From positions 14,200,501 to 14,264,500 of the forward strand of contig CM038925.1 of assembly GCA_021904315.1 (NCBI GenBank): a stretch of DNA of 64,000 nt, written 5' to 3'. Shown here one piece after another: positions 49,068 to 61,639 of this stretch. This stretch comes from Sphagnum magellanicum (Eukaryota > Streptophyta > Sphagnopsida > Sphagnales > Sphagnaceae). Within the stretch, counting starts at the first letter, position 1, and each line of letters begins with the position of its first letter. Both the position numbers and the translations under genes were made by a program. The notes under the pieces were generated by a model, which did no database searches, had not been told where the DNA came from, and worked only from the letters and a program-made list of their open reading frames with translations.

Positions 49068-49847
49068 ATTAGGTGCCATTTCTAACAACCACCCAACAGT
49101 AGGTCTGGACAAGGTTTTGCATTAGGTTAACTCATATGCTTATTGAGCGCCATGCCTTTAAGTAAGGGTTATGCATATATATATATATACACTATAATGG
49201 TTGTTGTATACACTATGGTAAAAGGCCTCGGCTCATGACACATGTGTGAGATAAACTATGTGGTTTCATCCATTTTTCAATATAATAGATATATGTGGTA
49301 GATATTGTAACTTGACATTAGTGCAAGATGTGAGACATGTGTTTTAGAACTCCCAACAACATTGGGGGTTTATGGTTTAAAATTGCTCCCAATTTTTAAT
49401 TTTTTTTGAAAAATCAATGAACAATTAGAAAACTATTGTTTCATATTCTTAAATCATTTTACAAGGGGTTAAGATTTTCAGGATTTATTATTTAATAATA
49501 TATGAAAAATAATAATAATAATAATATATATATATATAGATGACAAGTGGATGAGTATTATTTGGATCAAAGAGAAAATTTTGAAATTCAAATAACATCA
49601 ATCAACATGGATGAAATTTTTTAAAGTTCATAGTGAATGAATTTTTAAGAAAAAAAAAATCTTTCCCCATGTCTCCCATCATGTACTTTTGCTCATCATG
49701 TTATATGTGATCAATGAGATGAGAGGGCCCTTGTGTCATTGGCACAATTATATATTAAACCTCTTGTAAGGCCATTGTAATAGCTACCAACAAGGGGTTG
49801 GGTAATTACACTTGAGATCTTGGTAACTAGAGGTATGTAAATGAAAC
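49068..49847. other. AT-rich spacer with (AAT)n/(AT)n microsatellite
   Basis: (AAT)n merging into (AT)n at about 49508-49538. No gene. Confidence 0.4.
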
Positions 49848-50543
49848 AAATAACAAGGGGTGTGTCACATTGTGGCCTCGCCATTTACATTAAAAAGTAT
49901 CTTTGGGCAAAAAATAGGATTATGGAAACTCAAATATTTATTTCACCATGCAAAAATATAATCTTCAAAAAAATCCTCTAAAAGAAACCCAAAATCCTTC
50001 AAGATATATTATGACTAATTTAACCCTAATTTCCAGTTTCAACACAAGCCAAAATATCATCTTTCAAAAATGCTCCTATAAAAATAGACCTATTATTATT
50101 ACCTAAGGGGCCAAAATCCCTTAAGCTACAAATGTAGTACCTTTTCAGGTTCGGCAAAAAACATATTAAAATTTTTTAAATGTCAAAATTTTAGAAAATT
50201 AAGGTCCCTTTTTGTTGAAATTTTTTAAAACTATTATTTACTGATGCAAAAATTTCATAGGATTCAAAAAGTTGTTACATGATACTTTTAGGGTTTTAAT
50301 ATCTATATTATTGCATGTACTTTAATTGATTTCAAGTTGTTGCTGCATATTTTTTTAATTTACATAAAAATTTTCAAATTTGCAAATTTGCAAATTAATT
50401 ATTATTATTTGTGTTGAAGTCAAATTTTTAAAATAAAATAATTATTCAATAATGAGATGCTGAACCTGAAAAGGTACTACGGTATTCTCTATAATGAATC
50501 TAAACACAATATCCTTGCCTTGGTAGGCAATGCCAATAAATGA
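49848..50543. repeat. dispersed repeat copy interrupted by a MITE (inverted copy at 60.06-60.41 kb)
   Basis: 49848-50126 and 50483-50543 together match the reverse complement of 60060-60412. Shared blocks include GGTGTGTCACA(T/C)TGTGGCCT, CCATTTACATTAAAA, GCCAAAATATCATCTTTCAA, AATAGACCTATTA, GGGGCCAAAA and, beyond the MITE, AATGAATCTAA(A/G)CA(C/T)AATATC with CCTTGCCTTGGTAGGCAA. The MITE at 50129-50482 explains the gap. Confidence 0.92.
50129..50482. mobile_element. MITE copy 1 (TA target duplication, TIR GTAGTACCTTTTCAGGTTC)
   Basis: 354 bp with terminal inverted repeats around GTAGTACCTTTTCAGGTTC(G/A)GCA at 50134 and 50480, flanked by TA at 50127-50128 and 50483-50484. The homologous sequence at 60.1 kb lacks it, giving an empty site. 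The interior is AT-rich with no ORF. A TA duplication suggests a Tc1/mariner-like mobiliser; the TIR is not one I can name. Confidence 0.9.
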
Positions 50544-52599
50544 CTTCAACTACTCAAACTCCATAAACAATATAAACAAAAGAATTCTACAAAGAGAATA
50601 ACCCATTGATGATAATTTTGCTTGGTAGCAAAAATTATCTCCTAATACCTCGGGTGGTACCCTTGCAAAAGAAAGAGGAAAAAAAAGAGAAAAAACTTGA
50701 CCAAACTAACGAAAGAAATAAAAAGAAAGTGGGGTCAACATAACCTCCAATAGATCTTGTTACCATTGGACATCCTTCTTGGGTCTCTCCATGACGGTGC
50801 CCTATTGTCTCCTTGTCTCTCTACTTCTACCACTTCCAACACTACCAATGACATTGTCACCCAAAGTATGCACAAACACTTTTGAAAAACACACGAGATT
50901 CTTCACATAAAAAACACATACAATATTTTCTCCATTATTCAAAAGCTCCAAATATAACCCCACCCAATTGTCGCAAACAAAGAAAAAGTAAGAGAATCAA
51001 ATGAGAAAATGGAAGATATAAATAATGAAAGATCCTCACCTCCCTTAAAAACCCAATCCTCTCGATATTCTTCCTCACAAACTAGTCAACTCCTCCAAAT
51101 CTTATCTCCAAATCTTACTTTTAATGATAATTAATTCATAACTAACTCTTTTTGAAAAACTAGTTAAAATTAATTAATATCATCTCATTAAATCTATTAC
51201 TTAAGGAGATAATAGATAAACCTATTACTTCCTATCAATAAGTCCTAAAATTAATGGGTTTTATTTATTAAAATAACTAAATAATGAAAAGATAAGATTT
51301 ACCCTCTAACAATCATCCATTTCAACACTATTTTGGTTAAAGTGGCCTTAACTTTAAAAATTCTTATAGAACCCACTTCTAAGAAAATCATTTAAAATTT
51401 TTGAATTAATGTCTAAAGATGAAAATCGATTTAAAAATTCAATAGCTTTGCTCCATTGGTCCAAAAATTGCAAAGCAACAAACATGCACACTATCTTGTT
51501 GAGCGCTTGATGGTACCAAAAGCAAAGTAGGGGACCCTAGTGTTTGGGAAGGTTATGGTGTGATCGTGACGTCCAAACAAACAAACAAACAAACACCTAC
51601 CTTCATATATACATTTCAAGTCAAGTAGATGTTGGTATGCTTACCAAACATACATCAAACTTCATGCTCTACAATCAACATGAGTTTTCAAGGTAATTTG
51701 TTGATGGCTCATCCATTTACAAGGCACAACTAGCTAATCCTAGGAATGGTAAATCAAACCATCTTCTTTTCAAAGGAGTCCAATGATGCTTGTATTGATG
51801 CTAGATAAAACTTTGGTAGGGTGGACAACCTTTTTTATGCATACTTTTTGGAGGTGTGTTATGTGATTTGATATGCAATTGTAATGTTAGGAGCTCAATT
51901 AGTTGCTCACCACCCATCACAAATTCCCTTATTTTTTTCATTGCCCTATATCTCTCAAAATTGGACTATATTTTATTTTATTTAGGTAGGATTCGACATT
52001 GTATCCACACCACACATAAAAATTGCATGCAAGATCAAGACCTTGAAGAATTGCTTCTCATGGCAAAAGATGTTCATATGCTTGTTTTATATAGTTTTGT
52101 GCAACGGTTGTATATCATAGAAAGAACCTAAATTCCAAAATTGTCCATTTTAAATTTGTAATTAAACTTGCAATCTAAACTTTGTTATAAATGTAGTAGT
52201 GTCCAAATTGGATATAATCAATAACACAATGAAGAACAAACAAGCACTCATCCATAACAATTTAGACATCCTTTTTCCATTTTTGACTAGATAACAATGA
52301 AAAATGTGATTATTTCCATTTTTGAAAAAAAAAAATGGCAATAAAAAAGACACAAAATCAAACATTTGTAGCACTTTTTAATTATTAATTTTGAAACAAT
52401 GCAAATTTTTGTGCCTAGAAAAAAAGAAAAAGAAAAAGAGAAAGAAAAAAGCCATCGAGCCGCTTTCCTATTTTTGGATTCCACTTCTACTATGTTCAAT
52501 CTTCAGGATAGAGGATCTTTGGGAATTAGAACCTTCTTACATGAAGCACAATCATACAAATTGTACAACCAAGTTCATGATTGGCATCACTGATATTTG
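50544..52599. other. AT-rich intergenic sequence
   Basis: No gene recognised. (AAAC)n at about 51577-51596 and an A/G-rich stretch near 52420-52450 are the only simple repeats noted. Confidence 0.35.
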
Positions 52600-54965
52600 A
52601 TAATGTATGCACACTTGACAGACATATGATTTGTCCATGGTTTGGGCCCAATACCCTAAACCCTAAATCAGGCTGCTATGAAGGGTTTTAAAAAAGTACC
52701 CAAATACCAGGACTGGGATTGCATGAAAATTTTAGAAAGTACCCAATACCACAACTGGGCAAAGTATGTTCAAAAGTTGATACCTATCACAAACCAATCT
52801 GGGTTTCAACATGTAGAGCAATACATACCTGGTCATGAAAACTTGCATGTTTTGGTTGCATAGCCCGAGGGAAAAAAATGTTTTGATGAACCCAGTGATC
52901 ATCAATGATGTTGGAGAAGGGAAGATGATGAATTTGGCCATGATGCTGTACATATAACCCTTTTCTTTTGCACCAGGACTAGCTCCTAGATTTAGAATGC
53001 CACTCAATTATATTTGGTGTAGTTTGTTGCACCTTTGGTGGGGTATGAACTTCATGAAACAACATTTCATGGCTGCTTATATGAGGACTCCTGAGATTGT
53101 AATCTCATGCACATAATTCTTGGAGTTTCCCAACTGCAGTTCAAACCTGCTCCTTGATCAATGACACATAATTCTTGGAGCTCCCCAGCTGCCCAATTGT
53201 TCAAAACCTCTTTGTCAACCAAGATTCTTGGACTTGGAAATCATCTTTGAAAATGATTGTTCTGTAAGCTACATAGCCATAGCCATGCCCACCCACCAAA
53301 AGCAATTTGCAGATAACTCAAAGAGTGACATTGTAAATCTAAGGGCCAGTCCCAGTGCAAACTTCTCACAGCTAGAGGTTTTCCCCTCCATTGATCCAGA
53401 ACAGTTTGGTGAAGGTTTGGTCCTTAGGTCCGGGGCAAGCTGCTTCACATTCTGGAATCTCTGAAGCATGTGGCGTCCTTGCCTCTGCCTGTGATCTGTA
53501 AGCAAAACATCAATACACCACTTGACGTGCTGCACTGATCAGTAGCAATTCTGATGACCTTGGTAATGTTTGGGCATGGTTCTTAGCAAGCCAACCTTAA
53601 ACCTGATTTTGTTTCCTGGTTTGAAAATTGTCCACAAAGGCTCAAAGACTTATGAGTCGAATCAATGCACTGGATTTTTACTGGAACACATTTCTTCCCT
53701 CTTAACAGGCTGGAGGAATGCTCCCCATACATAAACACTACAAAAATAGTGAACTGTGGCACAATTCAAGAACTTCTTGTGACTAAAGGTTGGTTTTCTT
53801 CCACATTAAATTTGTTTCAGATCAAACCCTTTGACATCTCCATATTATGGAGTTAGTATCTTGCACATTTACAATAATACGCTGCAAAAATGGTTCTTAA
53901 ATTTTCCAAGAAAAGCAACCCAAAATGAAGAGATCAAAGTATGTTCGAAAGATTTAGCAAATTTGCTAGAAAAAATAAAGTAGTAAAATCAGGTAGCCTG
54001 AGATTTTACCTTCAGTTTGAGGCTCTTGCAGCAAATCAATCTTTCAAATTTCCCATTTCAAAACCCAAGCATTATATCTATTAAAAAGTATCAAGCAAGT
54101 ATACCTGATGACCAGAGAGCCGTTCAAGAATTATCCCAACGCCCCCTCCTGTTGTTAACAAACTACAACAAACCCACCAAAAACAAAATCCTCATATCTT
54201 CAGCATGCAGAGTTGATCATGAAGTGGGGCTGGTTCTCAAGAACCCTGCTGCATCCCAGATTATATAATTCTCACAAATACCTCCCCCAAAATATCTGAA
54301 ACAGATAGAGACAAAGTATATTTCTGCAGAGAAAAAAAAAACAGGCAAGAAGGACTGCAAGAAAGATGGCTGGAAGAACAAAATATATCGTGCAAGAAAC
54401 TTCTGACTGGTAAGTTGCCAAAGAACATGTCAGGGTTGTGCACTATCATGCGGAGGAGAACGACATCATGAGATCAGCCAGGAGAAGAAGCACAGCTACT
54501 CTCAACTGCAGAAACACGAGCAGGTCACAAAACAACAACATGAGAATCATGCATGTCACAGAAAATGGTTGGATGGATCGCGAAAGAAAATTCCTTCTCT
54601 CTCACACAAAAATGCAAAGTTCCAAAAGGAAAAAGAACCCTGCAGCTGATCAGTGATGAACTCCCTCATCCGCCAGATCTTAAGCTCAATAAGTGCAGAC
54701 TTTATAGTGCTCAGATCAAAACGCAACAACTTCTCAGATACCAAACCAAACGAGCTTCCGATGGTCGCATCCGATACAGAAACGGGGCTCGAACTAGTGC
54801 TCCAAAAATCAGCTCTAGATTCAAACACCCACAATAGCGTATTCAGATTTGATCAGTGAAGGGTGAAGGACGAGGATAACCTAGAACTGCTGCATAGAGA
54901 AAGGGAAGAGAGAGAGAGAGACACACACACACACCAAACCCTAAGTGCCTTTTTTTGGGGTCTCT
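52600..54965 (-). other. possible minus-strand transcribed unit of unknown nature
   Basis: At 54965-54830 the minus strand looks like a plant 5' leader: AGGGTTTGG, then GT and CT microsatellite (54909-54935 on plus), then TTCCCTTTCTC and a more GC-rich stretch with a 92-residue ORF (54834-54556). Downstream, composition remains more balanced than the surrounding AT-rich DNA to about 52.6 kb, with another ORF at 53535-53269. None of the predicted peptides belongs to a family I recognise and they do not join convincingly by splice sites, so a non-coding RNA, a dead gene or a chance composition island are all possible. Confidence 0.35.
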
Positions 54966-55899
54966 TGTTCTTGTTTCTTTTTCTTGCTCTAAATGAGTTT
55001 TCCTGATTTTGTATGGAATTTCTATTCATGAGGAATCAGGATTCAGGATGCTAGATTTCAAAAATAAAGAAATAAAATTGTGATATATAAATTAAAAAAT
55101 TCCAAAAAATTAGCAAAAAATAGTCAAATTTATGAGCTAAAAACACATTTCTCCAAAAATTTCCCAATTTTTTTTGTTGAAAAAAAAATCAACAATTTTT
55201 TTGGGGGAAAAAAATAAAATCGTAGCTTGGTTTTATGAACAAATGAATTGATCTTTTCATCATTTTGGTTGAGTATGTAAGACGATTTGACTCATTATTA
55301 GTTAATTTGGGGTTTTGTTGGGGAATTTTAGGATTTTGGTTCATAGTTGATGGATGAGCTTTGTATTGAACATTTCAACCTCAATTTGTTTTTTTGGATA
55401 TGAATTTGTATAAAATATGAATAATCTTTGAACAAATTATGTAAATAAGATGTTAGATAATAGCAAATTCCCTAATGAACTATCCCATGCAAACATTTGA
55501 AAATATGACAAACAACATTAAAAGAATGTGAGAATACCTTGATCAAAATCAAAGTACTTGAAAATGCAATTGACATAAAAAGCTTGGGTAAATCCAAAAC
55601 ATTTTTTTGTAGTATGTCATGATAAATGTGAAGTTCAACATACCTTTCTATTGAGTTGGTAATAGTGACTTTGAACTCAAATTTGAGTCATTCAAAGATT
55701 TGAACTCCTTTTCAATTGTGATGGAAGTGATGCATAGATTAACCCATTATCAATGGAAATAATGGGAAGAAGGTGAAGGGAAGTTTGATTAACATAGATA
55801 AAGGGTTGGTTGCAATAGGCTGTATGTCATAAGAAACCCAAAAATCATTGAAGTGTTTGTTTTGTTCACAACCAGATTGGCATAGATTACATAAGAACT
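54966..55899. other. AT-rich spacer
   Basis: No feature recognised; may serve as promoter of the putative minus transcript. Confidence 0.3.
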
Positions 55900-56560
55900 A
55901 ATATGAAGAAACTTTAACTTTGGTGTTAATTGCTATTAGACCTTCCAATTGCTTCATGTAAAAAATAATTAGTCAAGTTAGCACATAACAATGCAATGTC
56001 AATACATAAATAGGTGATATCCAAGTTTTGGCTACAAATGATTGCTAGAATAATAAGAATAAAATAATATTTGATTATTGGCAAAATTTTATCATCATAA
56101 TCAATGCCGTACATTTGGGTATAACCCTTGGCAATCACACGCGCTTTGTAGATTTACCATCAATATCAGTTTAAATGTGAAAGCCTCACTTGTTATCAAT
56201 CGTCTTCCTTCCTTGAGGAAGATTTGGGAAGGTCTAGGTGTTATTCTTGAACATGTTCAAGGAATATCATCTTTCATAGCTTTGATCCACTTTGTGTGTT
56301 GTGGAATGTCAACAAATTATAAATAAATGTTGCACTATGTATTAGAAGATTTGATGATTTCGATGAAGCCAACAAAAGACATTGAACCCCTCTAGAACAT
56401 AGTAATCATTGTGTTGATGAGGAGGGTCATCGATCCATTTGTCACAAACATGAATTGAAGGGACATTGTCTTGAACTTTCACATGTTTACGAAGGACTTG
56501 TTGTGCATTTTCAAGCTCATCACTAGAATCAAATTAGAGTATGGCCTCATGGTGATCGTC
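55900..56560 (-). pseudogene. Ty1/copia reverse transcriptase fragment
   Basis: Minus-strand translation gives, with frameshifts, an MKDDI-like segment near 56270, FPNLPQGRKTI then TDIDGK (56225-56155), and a 70-residue open frame at 56138-55926, IAKGYTQMYGIDYDDKILPI, then LCIDIALLCANLTNYFLHEA. In Ty1/copia RT the order is LPxGRKTIGxKWVFK, VAKGYTQ..GIDYxExFAPV, DVKxAFLxG, so this covers the N-terminal part of RT. No catalytic YVDD segment, integrase or LTR is recognisable. Confidence 0.87.
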
Positions 56561-56997
56561 ATAAAAAAATTCAAATTTTTTCAAACCCTCAACAACTATT
56601 GACTCATGACTCATGAGGGGAAAATAATTTCAAAAGGTATCGTAACATAGTAGGGGTGGTATATTCAGTGATAATGCAAAAAAGGTCTATGTATAATATA
56701 ATGACTCATTTTTTGTAGATACATAGTTCATATGTTCATACAAGTCCTAACAACTTTTTAAAAATTTCCCAAATGGACATAATTGTTTTAAAAAATATTT
56801 CATTACTATAATCTTTGATTACTAAATGTTCACTCACCTATGGAACTTCTTAAAGTTAAGTCAAAACCTATATCAAAAGATGTTGATGTCATTTGTTATG
56901 GTGAATGTAACTTGAAAATCTTAAATGAAAAACCCATAAAATTTACATGAATGAAAGCCCAACTATGGATTTTAAAAACATGTTCATTTAAAATATA
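56561..56997. other. AT-rich spacer
   Basis: No feature recognised. Confidence 0.3.
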
Positions 56998-57329
56998 CCA
57001 CAATACCTTTTCAAGTTGGCACTGAGGTGCCAAATAATTAATTTAATTTTCACTTTTCAATTTGACAATTAAATTTGAATTCTGAAAATTTTGGCATTCT
57101 ATGTTAAATTTATTATAACCAAATGATTATAAAAGAGAAGTTTAGTGCTTTTGTGGTAAGGTGGTTAGTAAGTCATTGTTCAAAGCTATTCGGAGAGGTT
57201 TAGGGATCAAACTAATCGGTTGGCTACATGCATTTAAATTTTTTTGGTCATAATTAACTATTAATATCCAACAAATTCGGAAAATTAAAAAATAATTTAA
57301 TTTATGCCGAACTTGAAAAGGTACCACAG
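56998..57329. mobile_element. MITE copy 2 (same family as 50.13 kb)
   Basis: 332 bp with ends TACCTTTTCAAGTT(G/C)GGC(A) on both sides in inverted order and TA flanks at 56996-56997 and 57330-57331. The left outermost bases differ from the right only by transitions (CCACAA against CTGTGG), as expected from decay of methylated cytosines. Contains a short stretch near 57150-57220 unlike copy 1. Confidence 0.82.
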
Positions 57330-57331
57330 TA

Positions 57332-59600
57332 ATCAAAAAAATTCAAAATGAATTGTTTTACACATATACACTTTAAATATCATAATTCAATTCAATTTTT
57401 TTTGTTTTATAGTTTATAATGTTTTTTAATTTCAAAATAAATTTAATTTAATTTAAATTTTAATGCAAGGTTTCAATGTTAAATTAAATGGCAAACCTTG
57501 CATTATTTTTATACTTTCACTTGGGAAAAAATTCAAGTATATTAATCATATTAAATTTTATTTGTTTAAATCCCATAATTATATTAATTTCACTTCTAAA
57601 ATCACATAACTAAAATTCACATGTATTTAATTTTGTAACATAATTTTATTGATTTAAATTTAAAATTTTAAAAATACATTAATTAAAATTTCACATGTTT
57701 AGTAGTTTTTTATTAAAATTTTATTAAAAATTTAAAAATTCACTATGATCTTCCATTTTTTCACATGTCATTTGGTTATGTTTCAAACATGACATTCACA
57801 CTTTCAATTTTGAAATAATTCAATTCAGAAAATATTTAAATTTATTTTTCAAATTTATTTTAATATTTTCACATTATCAAGAGCATCATAGTAGTCACAA
57901 TTAGTCATATTTAGATGATTAATTTTAATCACATTAATCACACTAATCAAGTTGGATAGTTCCACACAGGTGTCACATATGACATGTGTCTAACACATTA
58001 TCTATTTTGACTAAATAAATAGTTTTTTCAAGTCAAAACATATAGACTTAATTTTGATTTTAGTCAAATCAAACATCATCAATAGTTTCAAACAAATAGG
58101 TTTGATTTTATAGTCATCTTAGTTGTGATGTTAATAACAGAAAATCGATGATTTGTAGTAGCAAACTTTGCTTAAAAAAGGAACTCAAGAAGGAACCTCA
58201 TAGGCAAAAGCTTCAAAGTGCAAATGAGTGTGTTCAATTTCTAAGATCAAACTCCAACAAGTACCATGTCACATATCCATCTACCAAGAGATATGTTAAC
58301 AAGTTTTTTTAGAAAGTACAAGTTGGGGATGTGGGCTTGTCAAAAGGTTGGGAATGCAAAACCTTGAATGGTAGCCGCAAAATGCACCAAGTCTATATCC
58401 CACTGAGATCCAATGAGTATGTTCAAAGGGATGTTGTGTTGTGTGGGTTTTGGTATGGCTTTTTCAAATAACCACTAAGTTGATCATTTGTTAAATGATA
58501 TCACACTATTAAGAAATGTGGGTGTAATTCATTAACCCAATCCATTATGACACCCTAAAAGTGAACTAAGTCATCATATTTTTCCAACATCTCACCTAGG
58601 GTGAAACCTGAATCATTCATGCCCATCTTTGGTGGAAGCAATTCATTAACATAAGCAATTCACTAAGGTAATGAACTAAGGTAAAAAAAAGTCTTATACA
58701 TAATGTTATTAATTATGTTCATACATTGTATTATATATACTATATACTATATCATGCATATTATATAACATATTAAAAATTAGCATAATTAAGTCATATT
58801 ATACTATTGATTCTATATGTAATATCAATATTAATGTAATCATAATTTATTATTGTTTATAAGATAAAATGAACATAATAGTTTACTTATAAGCTTCAAG
58901 TATGCATAATGTTTCCAATAAAAGAAAACCACCATAATGGGAAAAATGACCTTAAGGATTGTTTCTTGGAATCATTAGTATATATTAGCCGTCACTACCT
59001 AAATAATATTGTAGTCCAGGTGGAGCCATTTTTAACAATTGTATTCTTAGTTGGAAGTAAGAATAAATTTTTTTAAAAAATGAGTTCAAGAATCCCATTT
59101 TATCCCGAACATAAACTTTGGAATTCAATTCTCAATTCTCAAGCTCATGATGATGGACAAGAATGATCCCCAATTTTGTATTACCAATACAATTGTTTGC
59201 ATGAATTTTGAATGTCTAGAAACTGTTATTCAAATGCAAGGTTTTTAAACAAAATTTACTTCCATTATTCAAAAATTTCCCCAAATAATTATCTACTATT
59301 AGTAGTAGCAAGCATGGTAAGTCTAAGAGAAAGCCCAAGCAAGGGTTGGGGGATTCCCAAAACAAGGGGCTTAGGGATGACATGGTAGCTGAATTTGGCC
59401 CCACATTTTAAGAATGTTCCTCACCTATGAGCCTCACACAATTTAAAGCCCAAATGAAGTTTATCATGAACTTAAACATATGGAGATCATGATGTTCTGA
59501 GGGGGACGGTTCTTCTACCAAATTCCTTAAAAACCAATGTATCCAACAAAATAGAAAAAAGGAGAGAAATAATGGAGAGGCTTCTGAGTTAGGTAGTTGC
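57332..59600. other. AT-rich intergenic sequence
   Basis: No gene recognised. About 58.14-58.65 kb is less AT-rich, with weakly open frames, and could be an unrecognised transposon fragment. Confidence 0.35.
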
Positions 59601-59966
59601 TAAGAGCATCTCCACCTGTGCTCAGTATCTCACTCCGGATAATAATGTTTAGCTGTTTTTTTATTTTTGGCAACCCCACCAATAAAACTGTAACTGGAAC
59701 TTGATATATGTGGGGACTACTAGTAGCAAACCACATGGACCAATCATTATGTTCGACCAATCAGAAATACTGAGCTGCAGTCAAGTCCAATTTATTACAC
59801 TCTTTTTTGGAGGTGCACAACTGTGTTGCGCCTTTTACTAGCCACAGCAAGCTGCACGAATTTGGTGCAGATAAACCAATTTCCTGAGCTAGAGCGGCAC
59901 ATTTTGACTTGTTCGCAATAAATTTACTGTTTGGAGTCATATCCTCAGCACCTTTGGAGATGCTTT
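59601..59966. mobile_element. candidate MITE with AGCATCTCC termini
   Basis: Left end TAAGAGCATCTCCACCTGTG at 59601 and right end, reverse complemented, TTAAAGCATCTCCAAAGGTG at about 59966. The inverted arms agree at roughly 70 percent over 35 bases. GAGCATCTCC termini next to TTA/TAA are typical of plant PIF/Harbinger-type or related MITEs. An exact target duplication could not be fixed. Confidence 0.6.
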
Positions 59967-60059
59967 AAGTTGCACATCTCAAAACTGAAAACTAGAAATC
60001 ATCATTCAACTACACAACAACAATACACAATATATCAAAAAAGTGGGATTATGAATGTG

Positions 60060-60412
60060 TGTTTGTTGGTCTTGCCTACCAAGGCAAGGATATTATGCTT
60101 AGATTCATTTTAGAGTATAGCAGCTTAATGGATTTTTGGCCCCTAGGTAATAGGTCTATTTTTATATGTGGATTTTTGAAAGATGATATTTTGGCTTGTG
60201 TTGAAACTTGAGATTAGTTATTATAGAGTTATAATATCTTGAAGGATTTTGGTTTCTTTTAGAGGATTTTTTGAAGATTATATATTTGCAGGGTGAAATA
60301 TTTGATTTTCCATAATTCTACTTTTGCCTTAAGATACATTTTAATGTAAATGGCAAGGCCACAGTGTGACACACCTCTTGTTCTAGCATATGTGTATGTA
60401 AAGCATTCAAAG
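60060..60412. repeat. dispersed repeat, uninterrupted copy (empty site for the 50.13-kb MITE)
   Basis: Reverse complement of 49848-50543 without the MITE. At the position matching the insertion it reads, on the minus strand, TTAAGCTGCTATACTCTAAA, against TTAAGCTA...TATTCTCTATAA around the MITE. Confidence 0.92.
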
Positions 60413-61124
60413 AAATTTCCGAGTGTCTTTAGGAATATATCCCTCCCAAAAAAAAAGGGGTTCTTAGCCTACTCTTTAAAAGTGAGCAAGATATTACACC
60501 TTATATAGGTGTAAGATCCCTCCCCTATCTTAAGGATGGTAACCCTCCTACACCTCATGATTTACATATGTTTAGGTTCTTGATAAGATTAGCCTCATGC
60601 TTTACAATGGGTTAAAGCCAGGTAAGGGACATTCTGTGATGCCACACAGAAGAAGAAGAAGAAGAAAGAAAAGTCACTATATTTCTATATTTATGGCTAT
60701 ATTTCTATATTTGGTTTCAAAAGTAGCCATAAATATAGAAGGCTGATAAAAGATTTGTCCTTCATATTTGGTTTATAACCAAATTTGGCTAAATTTTCTT
60801 AGGGACAATCATCACTTTTTCTCCATCTTCCAGTGGATGATTGCCAGATTTTTAAACATTCTTCCAATGGATGGTTGGCACGTTTTCTGTCACCACTATT
60901 TCTACATCTTTCCTATGGATGGATGATGGTCACTTTTTTCTACATCCTTTCCCTATAGGATGATCACCACTATTTCTGCATCTTGGTTTGGCCCAACAAA
61001 ATGGTTTTAGCCCAGTATATTTATTTGCACAGGTTGCTTGCTGAGGTTGGTAAAAGGCACGGCAAAACCTTAACCCATGTTGTTGATTGGATAGATAGTT
61101 TTGATTGGTCCAAGTGGGTTGCTA
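60413..61124. other. spacer left of SSADH
   Basis: Contains small duplications such as CTATATTTCTATATTT with an inverted AAATATAGAA near 60680-60740 and repeated GGATG(A/G)TTG(G/C)C phrases at 60835-60960. No gene. Confidence 0.4.
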
Positions 61125-61400
61125 TTACCATAGCCTAGGGTTCAGTTTCCACATTGACAAAAAAAAAAACAAATATTATTTCTTTTCAAAAAATTGAATT
61201 CGTTATTAAAATTTGGAATTATAAAATCTTTTTCCATCATCTACTATAATATTGTGATATGAGTGGTGAAATCATTCATTCAGAGGTTTAGGGTTTTAGC
61301 CTATGATATTTATGATGTTTACTTCTCAACATGTTTAACTTCACTAAAATTTCATTTCACTATTTTTTTGAGGATTATTTAATGACGAAACTGAACTTAG
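61125..61400 (+). repeat. dispersed repeat, copy B (direct copy at 11.4 kb)
   Basis: Matches 11411-11663 from ATTACCATAGCCTA to AATGAC(G/A)AAA. This copy has an extra TTTAGGGTTTTAG insertion near 61300 and sits about 0.5 kb upstream of the SSADH start. Confidence 0.85.
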
Positions 61401-61639
61401 GGTAAGGTAGGGAGTAGTAGTAGTAGTTTCCTTCCTATTTGCAGTCTCAGTTTTAGTTTCATGGGCGGGGTTGCGGAAATAAAGTAAATTATTACACTTG
61501 GACTAGTGTGAACCCTGTGCATAATGCACAGGTGTGTTATTTCAACAATGTTTGATTGATGTTTTTGATTTTTAAAAAAAACTTTTCTTTTCAAACAACT
61601 GTCCGTGGTCACTGTCCGTCCGGAGTCACTGTCAAAGAC

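Noticed and set aside
52391-52600. Small ORFs with Lys/Glu runs
   Set aside because: Arise from an A/G-rich simple sequence; no homology recognised.
57140-57220. tRNA gene
   Set aside because: TGGTAAGG and GGGATCAAAC hint at boxes A and B, but no cloverleaf can be drawn and it lies inside MITE copy 2.
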